Assembly: GCA_019420065.1 (NCBI GenBank)
Contig: JAHZHX010000071.1
Coordinates: forward strand, 1-9,859
Direction of reading: 5' to 3'
Length of the DNA: 9,859 nucleotides
Source of the DNA: Clostridiales bacterium
Lineage (GTDB): Bacteria; Bacillota; Clostridia; Christensenellales; Aristaeellaceae
A program made the translations under genes and the position numbers. Numbering within the stretch: position 1 is the stretch's first letter; each line of letters opens with the position of its first letter. The notes beneath the pieces were generated by a model. It had not been told where the DNA came from. It did no database searches and worked only from the letters and a program-made list of their open reading frames with translations. Shown here piece by piece: positions 1 to 4,991 of this stretch.

Positions 1-871
1 GTTTGTCCTGGGCGCACAGCCATGCCCCCGCCGCCATCAGCAAAAGCGCGGCGCAGTAGGCGCGCGCGGGCCTTTGCCGGAACATGACGAGCGACAGCGC
101 CGCCGCGATGAAGGGGGATACCGCGTAATAGGCGCTGGTGCGCGCCGCGCCCAGCAGCCGCTGGGCGTAGACATAAAAATAGATGCTCAATCCGTAGGCC
201 ACAAAGCCCAATAGGAGCGCCGCGGGAACGCTTGTCCATTCGCTTACGCGCTCGCCCAGGCACAGACCGATGGCAAGCGACCCCAGCCCCGAAAAAATCC
301 CCTTGAGCAGCACGATCTGCCGCGGATCCTTCCCCGACAGCCTGCGGGTGCAGTTGTTTTCAAAGCCCCAGCACGCCGCCGCCAGCAGCACCAGCGCCGA
401 GCCGCGGGAGAAGCGCAGACTGGCCCCGCCCTCAAAGGACAGCATGGCGCAGGCCACCGTGACCAGCGCGATGCCCAGCCACAGCCGGGGGCTGACGCGC
501 TCGTGAAACACGGCCAGGGCAATGACCGCCGTGGCCACGATCTCAAAATTGTTGAGCAGCGCGGCGTTGGCCGCCGTCGTATCCGCAAGCCCCTTGAGCA
601 GACAGATGGGCGCGGCGATATCCAGCGCGATCATGGCGATGACAAAGGGCAGCTCGGCGCGCGTCAGGCGCAGCTCCCCGCCCTCGCGGCGACGCATTTT
701 TCGCGCCAGCGTCAGCGCCGCCATGCCCGCGCCCGCCCCCAAATACAAAAAACCCGCCGTCAGCGTGGGCGGTATCTGCCGCAGCAGCAGCTTGGAAAAG
801 GGCGCGCTGAGCGCGTACAGCGCCGCCGCCAGGATCGCCAGGGCAACGCCCCGCGCGTTTTTCTGTTCCAT
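1..871 (-). CDS. EamA/DMT-family permease (3' end cut by window edge)
   Basis: Reading the minus strand from ATG at 871 gives about 290 codons with no stop found before position 1, so the C-terminus lies outside the window. The product starts MEQKNARGVALAILAAAL and continues as a chain of hydrophobic segments broken by short basic loops. It has the two-repeat character of EamA drug/metabolite transporters, including a mid-protein VFHERVSPRLWLGIAL stretch that fits the end of the first EamA repeat. Members are usually about 290-310 residues with ten membrane helices, so only a short tail should be missing. They export or import small metabolites across the cytoplasmic membrane; the substrate cannot be told. 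The start has a GGGAGG ribosome site a few bases upstream (rev. comp. of 876-886). It is divergent from the 2H phosphoesterase gene and shares a 90-bp promoter region with it. Confidence 0.85.
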   Translation of the reverse strand, partial: MEQKNARGVALAILAAALYALSAPFSKLLLRQIPPTLTAGFLYLGAGAGMAALTLARKMRRREGGELRLTRAELPFVIAMIALDIAAPICLLKGLADTTAANAALLNNFEIVATAVIALAVFHERVSPRLWLGIALVTVACAMLSFEGGASLRFSRGSALVLLAAACWGFENNCTRRLSGKDPRQIVLLKGIFSGLGSLAIGLCLGERVSEWTSVPAALLLGFVAYGLSIYFYVYAQRLLGAARTSAYYAVSPFIAAALSLVMFRQRPARAYCAALLLMAAGAWLCAQDK

Positions 872-890
872 GGATTCTCCCTCCCGAGGC

Positions 891-919
891 ATTATAACAT
901 GAAAGCATTGCATTTTGAA
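891..919 (-). promoter_or_regulatory. Putative sigma-A promoter of the DMT permease
   Basis: On the minus strand a perfect -10 TATAAT (896-891) follows a TTCAAA -35 (919-914) with a 17-bp spacer. The start point would be near 884, leaving a leader of only about 13 nt that barely contains the ribosome site. Its -35 directly abuts the -35 of the opposite promoter. Confidence 0.5.
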
Positions 920-936
920 GCGCGTCGGGATATAAT
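908..936 (+). promoter_or_regulatory. Putative sigma-A promoter of the 2H phosphoesterase gene
   Basis: Perfect TATAAT at 931-936 lies 17 bp after TTGCAT at 908-913. The -35 is weak (3 of 6). The start point would be near 943, just ahead of the AAGGAGG ribosome site at 947-953. The two divergent promoters are back to back, so RNA polymerase could probably occupy only one at a time. Confidence 0.5.
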
Positions 937-961
937 CAGCAAAAACAAGGAGGACTCGCCC

Positions 962-1528
962 ATGTATCTTTGGTATGCCGCCAACGCGGACGGGCCTTTG
1001 TCCGCCCTGCGCGCCCGCGCGCGGCAGGCGACCCTTGCGCTGCGTTCCGCAAACCCCGTGCTGACGCTGCCGCTGCACGTTTCGCTGCGCATTTCCTTCC
1101 CGGTGGCGGACGGCGTATTTGCCCGGGCGGTCTCGCGCACGGAAGCATGCTTTGCCTCCCTTGCGCCCTTTGAGATCAGAACCGCGGGCATTGAAAAAAA
1201 CGGCAGCGTCGTCTGGCTCAAAATGGCGGAAAACGCAACGCTGCGCGCCCTGCATCAGCGGCTTGTCGCCCTCCATGAGGCCGAATTCGGCGTTGCCCCG
1301 CACGCCTTCGACCGCGCCTTTGTCTACCATGCCTCGCTGTTCATGGACGAGGACGCGGCCAAGCTCGACGCGGCCTACGCCGCCCTGCGCGGCGCGCCGT
1401 ATCCCAAGACAATCCTTGTGACGAGCCTGCTCGCCGGCTGCTCGCAAACGGGCAGGGCGGGGGAATACCGCGTGATAAAAGAATATTCGCTGGGAGGCAG
1501 CCATAACAAAACGGCAGATCATTTTTGA
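962..1528 (+). CDS. 2H phosphoesterase / 2'-5' RNA ligase-like protein
   Basis: A 188-residue soluble protein. It carries the two hallmark H-x-S motifs of the 2H phosphoesterase superfamily: LHVSL with His39/Ser41 and YHASL with His123/Ser125, each inside a hydrophobic beta-strand-like context and spaced as expected for the two lobes of the fold. Family members act on 2',3'-cyclic phosphate or 2'-5' phosphodiester bonds in RNA or nucleotides; the real substrate here is unknown. The ATG at 962 is preceded by AAGGAGG at 947-953 with 8 nt spacing. The open frame extends upstream to 503, but that part runs antisense to the permease and is not coding. The last 26 nt overlap the start of the nucleoside hydrolase reading frame, which suggests a nucleotide or RNA salvage pair. 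Apart from the motifs, identity is a family-level call. Confidence 0.8.
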   Translation: MYLWYAANADGPLSALRARARQATLALRSANPVLTLPLHVSLRISFPVADGVFARAVSRTEACFASLAPFEIRTAGIEKNGSVVWLKMAENATLRALHQRLVALHEAEFGVAPHAFDRAFVYHASLFMDEDAAKLDAAYAALRGAPYPKTILVTSLLAGCSQTGRAGEYRVIKEYSLGGSHNKTADHF

Positions 1529-2322
1529 TACCGATATCGGCGGCGACTGCGACGACGCGGGCGCGCTGGCCCTGGCGCTGGAGCTGGCGCTTGCGGGCGA
1601 ATGCAGTCTGGCCGCCGTGACAAGCTGTACCGAGAACGCTTCCTCCGCCGGCTGCATCGAGGCCTTTTTCCTGCATTACGGCGTTCCCGCGCCGGCAATC
1701 GGATACCTGCACCCGCCCCGTGACGGCGGCCGAACCACCGTATGCGAGGACGTTTACGCCGCCGAGGCGGCGCGCGCGCGACACGCGCTTTGCCCGGGGC
1801 GAAGCGTATCCGGATACCGTTTCGGTGCTGCGCCAAACGCTGGCCGCCGCCCGCGAGCCGGTCACGCTGGCAAACGGCTATGTCGTGGAATGCGAATGGA
1901 ACATCCGGGGCGATATCGCCGCGGCGCAGACCGCATGCGAAAAATGGCCGTCCGAGCTGATTTTTTGCAGCTACGAGATCGGCCTGCCCATCATCACCTG
2001 CGGCGAGATGCAGGCAAACGCGCCCGCCCTTCACCCGGTACGCCTTGCCTACGCGCTGTGGCATGAAAAATGCCGGGAGCCGGGACTGGGGCGGGAAAGC
2101 TGGGACGCGGCGACCATGCTTTACGGCATTCGCCCCGACGCCGGGTACTGGGGGCTGCACCCATACGGAAAAATCAGCGTGGACGCGCGCGGCAAAACGA
2201 CCTGGCAGGCGCTTGCGGGCGGGAAGCACGCCTTCCTGACCGAAAAAAAGCCGCCCCGGCAGATCGGGGCGGAGATCGACGCGATCATCGACCGGGATCT
2301 GAAACGAACGCCCCGCGCATAG
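1503..2322 (+). pseudogene. Inosine/uridine-type nucleoside hydrolase, start lost and frameshifted
   Basis: Two adjacent frames together spell one nucleoside hydrolase of about 273 residues. The first frame begins TKRQIIFDTDIGGDCDDAGA, with the D-x-D...DD calcium-binding motif of the family. The second carries RGEAYPDTVSVLRQTL, a central hydrophobic core and SWDAATMLYGI near the C-terminus, as in SWDP-type family members. The join falls in the alternating run at 1770-1780; adding one GC unit (2 nt) restores a continuous frame reading EAARARDTRFARGEAYPD. In addition, no ATG, GTG or TTG occurs in frame between the stop at 1476-1478 and the DTD motif. Where a start belongs, 5 nt after GGGAGG (1492-1497), there is ATA at 1503. 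Two independent lesions argue for real decay rather than one sequencing error, though AUA or AUU initiation cannot be excluded. The intact enzyme would cleave ribonucleosides to base and ribose. The stop is TAG at 2320-2322. Confidence 0.75.
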
Positions 2323-2331
2323 CAGTTTAAA

Positions 2332-2355
2332 CGCCCTGCATGATGATGCAGGGCG
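2332..2355. repeat. Perfect 10-bp hairpin after the nucleoside hydrolase pseudogene
   Basis: CGCCCTGCAT (2332-2341), loop GATG, ATGCAGGGCG (2346-2355). No T-run follows on the plus strand, so it is at best a weak terminator. The right arm recurs at 2603-2613 (ATGCAGGGCGC), so the left arm and that distant copy could also serve as inverted ends of a 281-bp element covering most of this gap. Confidence 0.5.
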
Positions 2356-2380
2356 CATACTGTCAAAAAAGTTCATACAA

Positions 2381-2525
2381 ACTCGCCGGGATGCAATGAA
2401 GGGGCGCAGAGCCCGCATCCTCAATAGTCGCCTTGTACGCCCTGCGCTGCTCTGCTGCGCAGAAGCGCAGGTTTCGGGCGGCAATTCAAGAATTGCCCGC
2501 CCTCAGCCGCCAAAGGCGGCGCTAC
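2381..2525 (+). repeat. 145-bp dispersed repeat, copy A
   Basis: This segment matches the reverse complement of 6460-6603 with eight differences by hand alignment (seven substitutions and one single-base indel), about 94% identity. It includes a long imperfect palindrome at 2476-2502 (GGCAATTC AA GAATTGCC core), a perfect GCCGCC-AAA-GGCGGC hairpin at 2506-2520 and a GC-rich segment rich in GCGCAG. No open frame across it looks like a protein. The remainder of the gap (2526-2616) holds a GTAATG/CATTAC hairpin (2530-2546) and a weak TTCGC/GCGAA hairpin (2572-2585), and no gene. Confidence 0.8.
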
Positions 2526-2616
2526 GACCGTAATGCGCAGCATTACAAGAAAATGACGCTTCCGATGAAAGTTCGCTTTAGCGAAATTTTATCGCAGGGT
2601 GAATGCAGGGCGCTTC

Positions 2617-3183
2617 TCATTTTTTATTGTAGCGGTTCATCGCCGTGTCAATCCCCTCGCGCACAAAGCACACGGCCGCCTCGGCCGCGCGCTCGAACGC
2701 CTCGTCCATCAGCCTGCGCTCCTCCTCCGTTTGGAAGCGCGCCAGCACCCAGTCGGCCAGGTCCCACTGCGGCGGCTTATGACCCACGCCCACGCGCACG
2801 CGGGGGAAGCGGTCGCTCCCCGTTTTGAGCAGGATATCGCGCCAGCCGTTATGCGTGCCCGCGCCGCCGAAGGGGCGCACGCGGATCACGCCGGTATCCA
2901 GGTCGATATCGTCCGAAAAGATCATCACGTCGGCGGGCGATACCTTGTACCAGCGCAGCGCGTCGGCCACGCAGTCGCCCGACAGATTCATGAACGTCTG
3001 GGGCTTGAGCAGCGCCACGCGCTCGCCGCCGCACAGTCCCTCGCCGACCAGCGCATGGCAGCGCGCGCGCGAAACGGCGACGCCCAGCTTCTTTTCCAGC
3101 CGCTCAATGACCGCAAACCCGGCGTTATGGCGCGTGAGCGCATACTGCGCGCCGGGATTGCCAAGACCGATCAATACCTTCAT
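2617..3183 (-). CDS. pth: Peptidyl-tRNA hydrolase
   Basis: A 188-residue cytoplasmic enzyme that hydrolyses the ester bond of peptidyl-tRNA released from stalled ribosomes and so recycles tRNA. The N-terminus MKVLIGLGNPG is the classic Pth opening. By alignment in my head to E. coli Pth, the active-site set is present: Asn9, catalytic His19 (TRHNAG), Asn66 (FMNLSG), Asp91 (SDDID) and Asn112 (THNG). The usual GGHGGHNG loop reads GGAGTHNG here but keeps the key HNG. Length is normal for the family. Its ATG lies 1 nt after the purR stop with only a weak ribosome site inside the end of purR, so translation is probably coupled. purR and pth also lie near each other in Bacillus, within a longer cluster; here they are directly adjacent. 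The stop is TGA (2619-2617). Confidence 0.96.
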   Translation of the reverse strand: MKVLIGLGNPGAQYALTRHNAGFAVIERLEKKLGVAVSRARCHALVGEGLCGGERVALLKPQTFMNLSGDCVADALRWYKVSPADVMIFSDDIDLDTGVIRVRPFGGAGTHNGWRDILLKTGSDRFPRVRVGVGHKPPQWDLADWVLARFQTEEERRLMDEAFERAAEAAVCFVREGIDTAMNRYNKK

Positions 3184-3184
3184 T

Positions 3185-4000
3185 TCATTTCACCCAGTCC
3201 GCCACGCGCACCTGTGTTTCCTCGCCGTCCTTCAGATCCGAAAGCACCATCAGCGAGCGCTGATCCACCCCCGGCTGCACCGCCGCGCCCTCCAGGGAAA
3301 GCACAAAGCACATGCCCGCGCACTTGACGTTGAATTCGTTGAGCAGCGCCAGCATGCCGCGGGCCGTGCCGCCGCCGCGCATAAAGTCGTCCACCACCAG
3401 CGCCGTGCCGCCCTCGCGCACCGCGCGGCGGGACAGGGACATCGTTTCGATCCGCCCCTTGCCGGAAACATAATTGATATTGACCGCGCTGCCCTCGTAT
3501 ACCTTGGAGGAACGGCGCGCGATAATCAGCGGCACATGCAGCGCCTCGGCCGTCATCAGCGCCACGGGGATGCCCTTGGTTTCCATCGTCAGCACAAAAT
3601 CCACGCCCGCCTCATAATACTCGGCGGCAAAGAGCTTTCCCATGCCCGATACCAGCTGCGGGTCGGCCAGGATATCCGAAAAATACAGAAACCCGCCCGG
3701 CAGCACCCGTCCGGGGGCGCGCAGCATCCGGCAGATCTCCTCGACAAACGCGCGCCCGTCGCCCGACTTTTTCATCGGACGGTAACGCATGCCGCCCGCT
3801 GCGCCCGTCACGGTTTCCAGTGTGCCCAGGCCAAACTGCTTCATCGTTTCGGCCAGGATGGCCGCGTCCTCGCTGACCGTGCTCTTGGCCGCGCCAAACA
3901 TCTCGCAAAAATGCGACAGGGTGAAAATGCGGTTGGGCGCGCCGGTCAGCACGTGCGTCATCACCGCCAATCGTTCATTGCGCTTGATTTTATCAGCCAA
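3185..4000 (-). CDS. purR: Purine operon repressor PurR
   Basis: A 271-residue transcription factor of the Bacillus PurR type. An N-terminal winged helix-turn-helix (about residues 5-75, with TLSHFCEMFGAAKSTVSEDA as the recognition region) is followed by a phosphoribosyltransferase-like domain. The PRPP-binding loop is LVVDDFMRGGGTA at residues 201-213. In Bacillus it represses purine genes by binding PurBoxes, and PRPP relieves repression. The start is TTG at 4000: it follows a perfect AAGGAGG (4015-4009) by 8 nt and gives the expected N-terminus MADKIKRNERL. Its own promoter carries a PurBox-like site, so it is probably autoregulated, and pth would fall under the same control. Its 5' end faces the putative replication origin. 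Confidence 0.95.
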   Translation of the reverse strand: MADKIKRNERLAVMTHVLTGAPNRIFTLSHFCEMFGAAKSTVSEDAAILAETMKQFGLGTLETVTGAAGGMRYRPMKKSGDGRAFVEEICRMLRAPGRVLPGGFLYFSDILADPQLVSGMGKLFAAEYYEAGVDFVLTMETKGIPVALMTAEALHVPLIIARRSSKVYEGSAVNINYVSGKGRIETMSLSRRAVREGGTALVVDDFMRGGGTARGMLALLNEFNVKCAGMCFVLSLEGAAVQPGVDQRSLMVLSDLKDGEETQVRVADWVK

Positions 4001-4034
4001 AGAGGATTCCTCCTTATTTCATGCTCAAGGATGT

Positions 4035-4063
4035 ATTATACCACCAAACACCGAACAATGCAA
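4035..4063 (-). promoter_or_regulatory. Putative purR-pth promoter
   Basis: Minus strand: perfect TATAAT at 4040-4035 and TTGCAT at 4063-4058, spacer 17 bp. The predicted start is near 4028, about 28 nt before the TTG start codon. The CCGAAC core of the PurBox-like site (4051-4056) lies inside the spacer, so bound PurR would block polymerase. Confidence 0.6.
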
Positions 4064-4091
4064 GCATATTTTTATACGAACGTTCGTATAA
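4047..4091. promoter_or_regulatory. PurBox-like operator plus 20-bp palindrome between divergent promoters
   Basis: AACACCGAACAAT (4047-4059) matches 12 of 13 positions of the Bacillus PurBox consensus AWWWCCGAACWWT. A perfect 20-bp palindrome at 4072-4091, centred on GAACGTTC, contains an inverted CGAA core (TTCG at 4083-4086) that can act as the second PurBox. Read that way the boxes are 19 nt apart instead of the usual 16-17, and the second matches about 10 of 13. The palindrome could alternatively be the site of another dimeric repressor such as a TetR-type protein. It lies 9 bp from the -35 of the rightward promoter, so both promoters could be controlled together. Confidence 0.6.
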
Positions 4092-4100
4092 TTGTGATAA

Positions 4101-4129
4101 TTTACATCCGCGGTATTCTATGATATAAT
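4101..4129 (+). promoter_or_regulatory. Strong rightward promoter reading into the origin region
   Basis: TTTACA (4101-4106, 5 of 6), exactly 17 bp, then perfect TATAAT (4124-4129) with an extended TGA just before it (TGnTATAAT). This is the best promoter in the window. Transcription would start near 4136, and no recognised gene follows until dnaN at 4992. It may make a long dnaN leader, a structured RNA, or act on origin opening. Confidence 0.65.
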
Positions 4130-4139
4130 AGGATGGGGA

Positions 4140-4298
4140 ATGAAGAGAAGCACCGCGGAGCAGGGAAACGGTCCTTTCTTTGAGTCAAAGAAAGGACCAA
4201 AGAAACCGCGTTGGCATTGGAAGCAGACGTGGGAAGTGGCGGTCGCGGGGGGGTACGCCGTTCGCGCGCTGCTTCAGGCGATGCAAGCATCGCCATGA
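4140..4298 (+). CDS. Possible 52-residue small ORF in the leader (doubtful)
   Basis: ATG at 4140 opens a 52-codon frame immediately after the strong rightward promoter. The peptide begins MKRSTAEQGNGPFFESKKGP and is basic and Trp-rich in the middle (PRWHWKQTW). The frame passes through the perfect 13-bp hairpin at 4170-4198, so part of its sequence is dictated by the inverted repeat. There is no convincing ribosome site (only GGATGGGG almost touching the ATG), and the predicted start point is about 4 nt upstream, making it nearly leaderless. I recognise no family. It is more likely a chance frame in repeat DNA. Confidence 0.15.
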   Translation: MKRSTAEQGNGPFFESKKGPKKPRWHWKQTWEVAVAGGYAVRALLQAMQASP

Positions 4299-4546
4299 AC
4301 CTGCTTGCTTCCCGGCTGCGGCTTCGCCGCATTGCGCAGCAAAGCTGCGCACCCCCGCAGCCTCGCTCGTTGATTTTCAAGGCAGGGGCGCATTCGCACA
4401 GCGAATGCGAAAGCGGCGATAGCCGCGACCGGTTCGACCGTAAACCCTGTTCCCCCTGCCGTCAAGAACGTAAGCCTGTCCCACAACCGATTGGTTTTCG
4501 GGCGGGTCTTAGGGAGGGGCTTTTGCCTCAAAAGCCGCCTCCCTAA
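4170..4546 (+). repeat. Chain of perfect short-loop hairpins
   Basis: No gene is recognisable here; instead there are consecutive perfect inverted repeats with 2-3 nt loops: 4170-4198 (13-bp stem, loop AGT), 4277-4294 (8 bp, loop AA), 4317-4331 (6 bp, loop TTC), 4333-4351 (8 bp, loop AAA) and 4389-4409 (9 bp, loop ACA). The chain ends in a 16-bp stem with one bulge at 4509-4546. This looks like a dispersed-repeat element or the template of a folded RNA transcribed from 4101-4129. The composition differs from the flanking genes. Whether other copies exist cannot be tested from this window. Confidence 0.6.
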
Positions 4547-4555
4547 CGTCCCTTT
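4509..4555 (+). terminator. Large hairpin, possible terminator of the rightward transcript
   Basis: TTAGGGAGG (4509-4517) and GGCTTTT (4518-4524) pair with AAAAGCC (4530-4536) and CCTCCCTAA (4538-4546), with a single bulged G and a 5-nt loop. Downstream is CGTCCCTTTT, so the T-run starts several bases late. Termination is plausible but not canonical. If it works, the transcript from 4136 would be about 420 nt. Confidence 0.4.
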
Positions 4556-4673
4556 TGCTTTTGGGGCTTTCGCCCCCAAAACGGTGGAAAACCCTGGGGA
4601 TATTTTGGGGGCAAAAACCAAAACATCCCAAAACACAAGCGTTTTTTCATTCACTTTTGGTGGATTGCGCAAA

Positions 4674-4691
4674 TGGGGATAATGTGGATAA
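4674..4691 (-). promoter_or_regulatory. Two abutting DnaA boxes
   Basis: TGGGGATAA (one mismatch) is followed without a gap by perfect TGTGGATAA, the complement of the TTATCCACA consensus. The 9-bp tandem spacing would place two DnaA molecules side by side. Confidence 0.75.
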
Positions 4692-4824
4692 GCCTTTTGG
4701 GCCGCGCATTTTGGCGTCTTTTGGGGAATAAAAGCCCCAAAGAAAATCCGCCGCCGCGCTTCCTTGCGTCGTCATGGTTGGGTAGCGCCAAAGGAAAACC
4801 CCAAAAACCGGGGGCCAAAACCGT

Positions 4825-4833
4825 TTTTCCACA
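4825..4833 (+). promoter_or_regulatory. DnaA box, one mismatch
   Basis: TTTTCCACA differs from TTATCCACA at one position and lies between the left and right box groups, in the same orientation as the right group. Confidence 0.5.
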
Positions 4834-4858
4834 GAAAGTCCCCTGCGCCATCCCCCGG

Positions 4859-4867
4859 TTATCCACA
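4859..4867 (+). promoter_or_regulatory. Perfect DnaA box
   Basis: Exact TTATCCACA. Seven bases further on begins a 10-bp inverted repeat (AACGCCAAAA 4875-4884 with TTTTGGCGTT 4904-4913) that runs into the next box. Confidence 0.8.
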
Positions 4868-4911
4868 TCGCCAAAACGCCAAAAACCGAGGCGCTTCAAC
4901 GGCTTTTGGCG

Positions 4912-4920
4912 TTATCCACA
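4912..4920 (+). promoter_or_regulatory. Perfect DnaA box nearest the unwinding region
   Basis: Exact TTATCCACA, overlapping the right arm of the inverted repeat by 2 nt and separated from the CTA-trio run by a 13-nt spacer. This is the position expected for the box that loads DnaA onto the trio strand. Confidence 0.8.
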
Positions 4921-4933
4921 CAATCCACCGCCC

Positions 4934-4960
4934 CTACTACTACTACGATATATTATAATT
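4934..4960 (+). promoter_or_regulatory. DnaA-trio-like run and AT-rich unwinding element
   Basis: CTACTACTACTAC (4934-4946) is four CTA units, whose complement reads as the GAT-type trios (3' to 5') known from Bacillus origins. It is followed by the AT-rich GATATATTATAATT (4947-4960). The latter also contains a perfect TATAAT (4954-4959), but I see no matching -35, so a dnaN promoter here is uncertain. Confidence 0.6.
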
Positions 4961-4991
4961 CAGCAGCAACATAGAAAAAGGATGTGATCCC

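Larger units (their letters stand above)
4595..4960. other. oriC: Putative chromosomal replication origin (oriC)
   Basis: The gap directly before dnaN holds three perfect DnaA boxes (4683-4691 minus; 4859-4867 and 4912-4920 plus), two one-mismatch boxes (4674-4682, 4825-4833) and a weaker one (4595-4603, 7 of 9). These are followed by a GC-rich spacer, a CTA-trio run and an AT-rich patch. Leftward genes pth and purR lie to the left and rightward dnaN-lipase-ktrB-ktrA to the right, as expected when transcription follows replication. The stretch is also full of TTTTGGGG/CCCCAAAA inverted pairs (4556-4580, 4716-4739). The box content and dnaN neighbour are seen directly; origin function is inferred. 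Confidence 0.75.

Noticed and set aside
503..961. Upstream extension of the 2H phosphoesterase frame
   Set aside because: It runs antisense to the permease and ignores a perfect AAGGAGG site placed 8 nt before the ATG at 962.
4072..4091. LexA (SOS) operator
   Set aside because: Gram-positive LexA boxes have CGAAC and GTTCG separated by 4 nt; here the two halves touch.
4934..4946. CRISPR or microsatellite reading of the CTA run
   Set aside because: Only four trinucleotide units with no spacers; the position beside a DnaA box and AT-rich patch fits an origin trio better.
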